Assembly: GCA_028711355.1 (NCBI GenBank)
Contig: JAQTSL010000228.1
Location: 1 to 5,994, forward strand
Source: Rhodoferax sp.
Lineage (GTDB): Bacteria; Pseudomonadota; Gammaproteobacteria; Burkholderiales; Burkholderiaceae_C
DNA: 5,994 bases
Reading direction: 5' to 3'
Position 1 is the stretch's first letter; every line of letters begins with the position of its first letter. The notes beneath the pieces are model-generated. The model did no database searches. It saw nothing but the letters and a program-made list of their open reading frames with translations, and had not been told where the DNA came from. Shown piece after piece: positions 5,468 to 5,994 of the stretch. The position numbers and the translations under genes are program-made.

Positions 5468-5994
5468 CTATCGAAAATCCACAAACAGCGCCGGCACCTG
5501 GCGCACGCCAGGCTGCTGCGCCAGCGCGTCGCGCAGGGCCTCCATCACCTTGAGCTTGCACAAACCGCGCACCGTTTCGTCGCTGGTCAGTGCCGCGGCG
5601 GTGCTGCGCAGTGTGGCCTGAAAATTAGCGCTCGCTTCGGCCAGCAGCGCCCGGTCATCCGTCGGTGGCTGGGCGCTGAGCACCTGCTGCGATTGCAACT
5701 CAACCTTTGGCTCGCCGGCCAGCGTCGGGCGGTTGAGCTTAACGGCAATGCCGTTGGAATGAGGCGTCAACGCCACCGCAGATGGGCTCAAGTCCAGCGC
5801 AAAAGCAAACACCAGCTTGTATTTGCTGACCACGGTAACGTCGGCACGCAGCTTGTATTTTTCTTTGCCAACCGTGTCCACCTGTGTCAAATCGCGCGTG
5901 ATGGTCACCACCGGCGACTTCAGCCGATCGGCCAGCAGCGGCACCACCGAGCCCAGGTAATCGTTATAACGCGTGTAATCCTGTAACTGCTTTT
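5468..5994 (-). CDS. Unidentified protein, C-terminal part (possibly DUF4230-like)
   Basis: The reading frame is open to the right edge, so the start is outside the window; 174 residues and the TAG stop are visible. The first codons read KQLQDYTRYNDYLGSVVPLL, so the internal GTG at 5947 is unlikely to be the true start. The visible part has alternating polar/hydrophobic segments that look like beta strands (VVTITRDL, LRADVTVVSKYKLVFAFALDL, GIAVKLNRPTL, KVELQSQQVL), then a long helical region rich in Ala and Leu, and a short end (VPALFVDFR). The strand order with ALDLSP and a following VKLNRPTL recalls DUF4230 proteins, a membrane-anchored family of unknown function, but this is a weak resemblance. 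No membrane segment is visible in this part; one could lie upstream. The gene is convergent with bkdB and has no visible link to it. Confidence 0.75.
   Translation of the reverse strand, partial: KQLQDYTRYNDYLGSVVPLLADRLKSPVVTITRDLTQVDTVGKEKYKLRADVTVVSKYKLVFAFALDLSPSAVALTPHSNGIAVKLNRPTLAGEPKVELQSQQVLSAQPPTDDRALLAEASANFQATLRSTAAALTSDETVRGLCKLKVMEALRDALAQQPGVRQVPALFVDFR

Overview
The window looks like chromosomal DNA of a betaproteobacterium of the order Burkholderiales, most likely Comamonadaceae or a close relative. This rests on the GC-rich coding style, a three-gene branched-chain 2-oxoacid dehydrogenase cluster whose E1 subunits closely resemble the remembered Pseudomonas BkdA1 and BkdA2 sequences, and several short REP-like repeats of kinds I associate with Polaromonas, Rhodoferax and Acidovorax genomes. 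The placement is inference; no marker gene is present.

Layout. At the extreme left a minus-strand gene begins (ATG at 4..2 with a good ribosome binding site) and leaves the window at once. Next is a gene-free stretch of about 350 bp with several inverted repeats. A complete minus-strand gene (370-1281) encodes a dienelactone hydrolase family protein with a likely Tat signal. A 232 bp divergent spacer separates it from the plus-strand operon bkdA1 (1514-2764), bkdA2 (2761-3774) and bkdB (3778-5091). These are the E1 alpha, E1 beta and E2 subunits of the branched-chain 2-oxoacid dehydrogenase complex, joined by a 4 bp ATGA overlap and a 3 bp gap. Downstream are 376 bp without a gene, containing a 59 bp tandem duplication of a hairpin unit and a long imperfect inverted repeat. 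The 3' part of a minus-strand gene of uncertain family (5468 to the right edge) is convergent with the operon.

How the genes work together. E1 (alpha2beta2, thiamine diphosphate dependent) decarboxylates the 2-oxoacids made by transamination of valine, leucine and isoleucine, and loads the acyl group onto the lipoyl arm of E2. E2 passes it to CoA. The E3 subunit (lipoamide dehydrogenase, lpdV in Pseudomonas) that would reoxidise the lipoyl group is not next to bkdB here, so it must be supplied from elsewhere. The hydrolase and the right-edge gene have no obvious link to this pathway.

I see no clearly new biological system. The least ordinary signals are the repeat-like DNA lying inside the linker-coding parts of bkdB, the paired REP-like structures after the operon, and the palindrome-rich stretch at the left.
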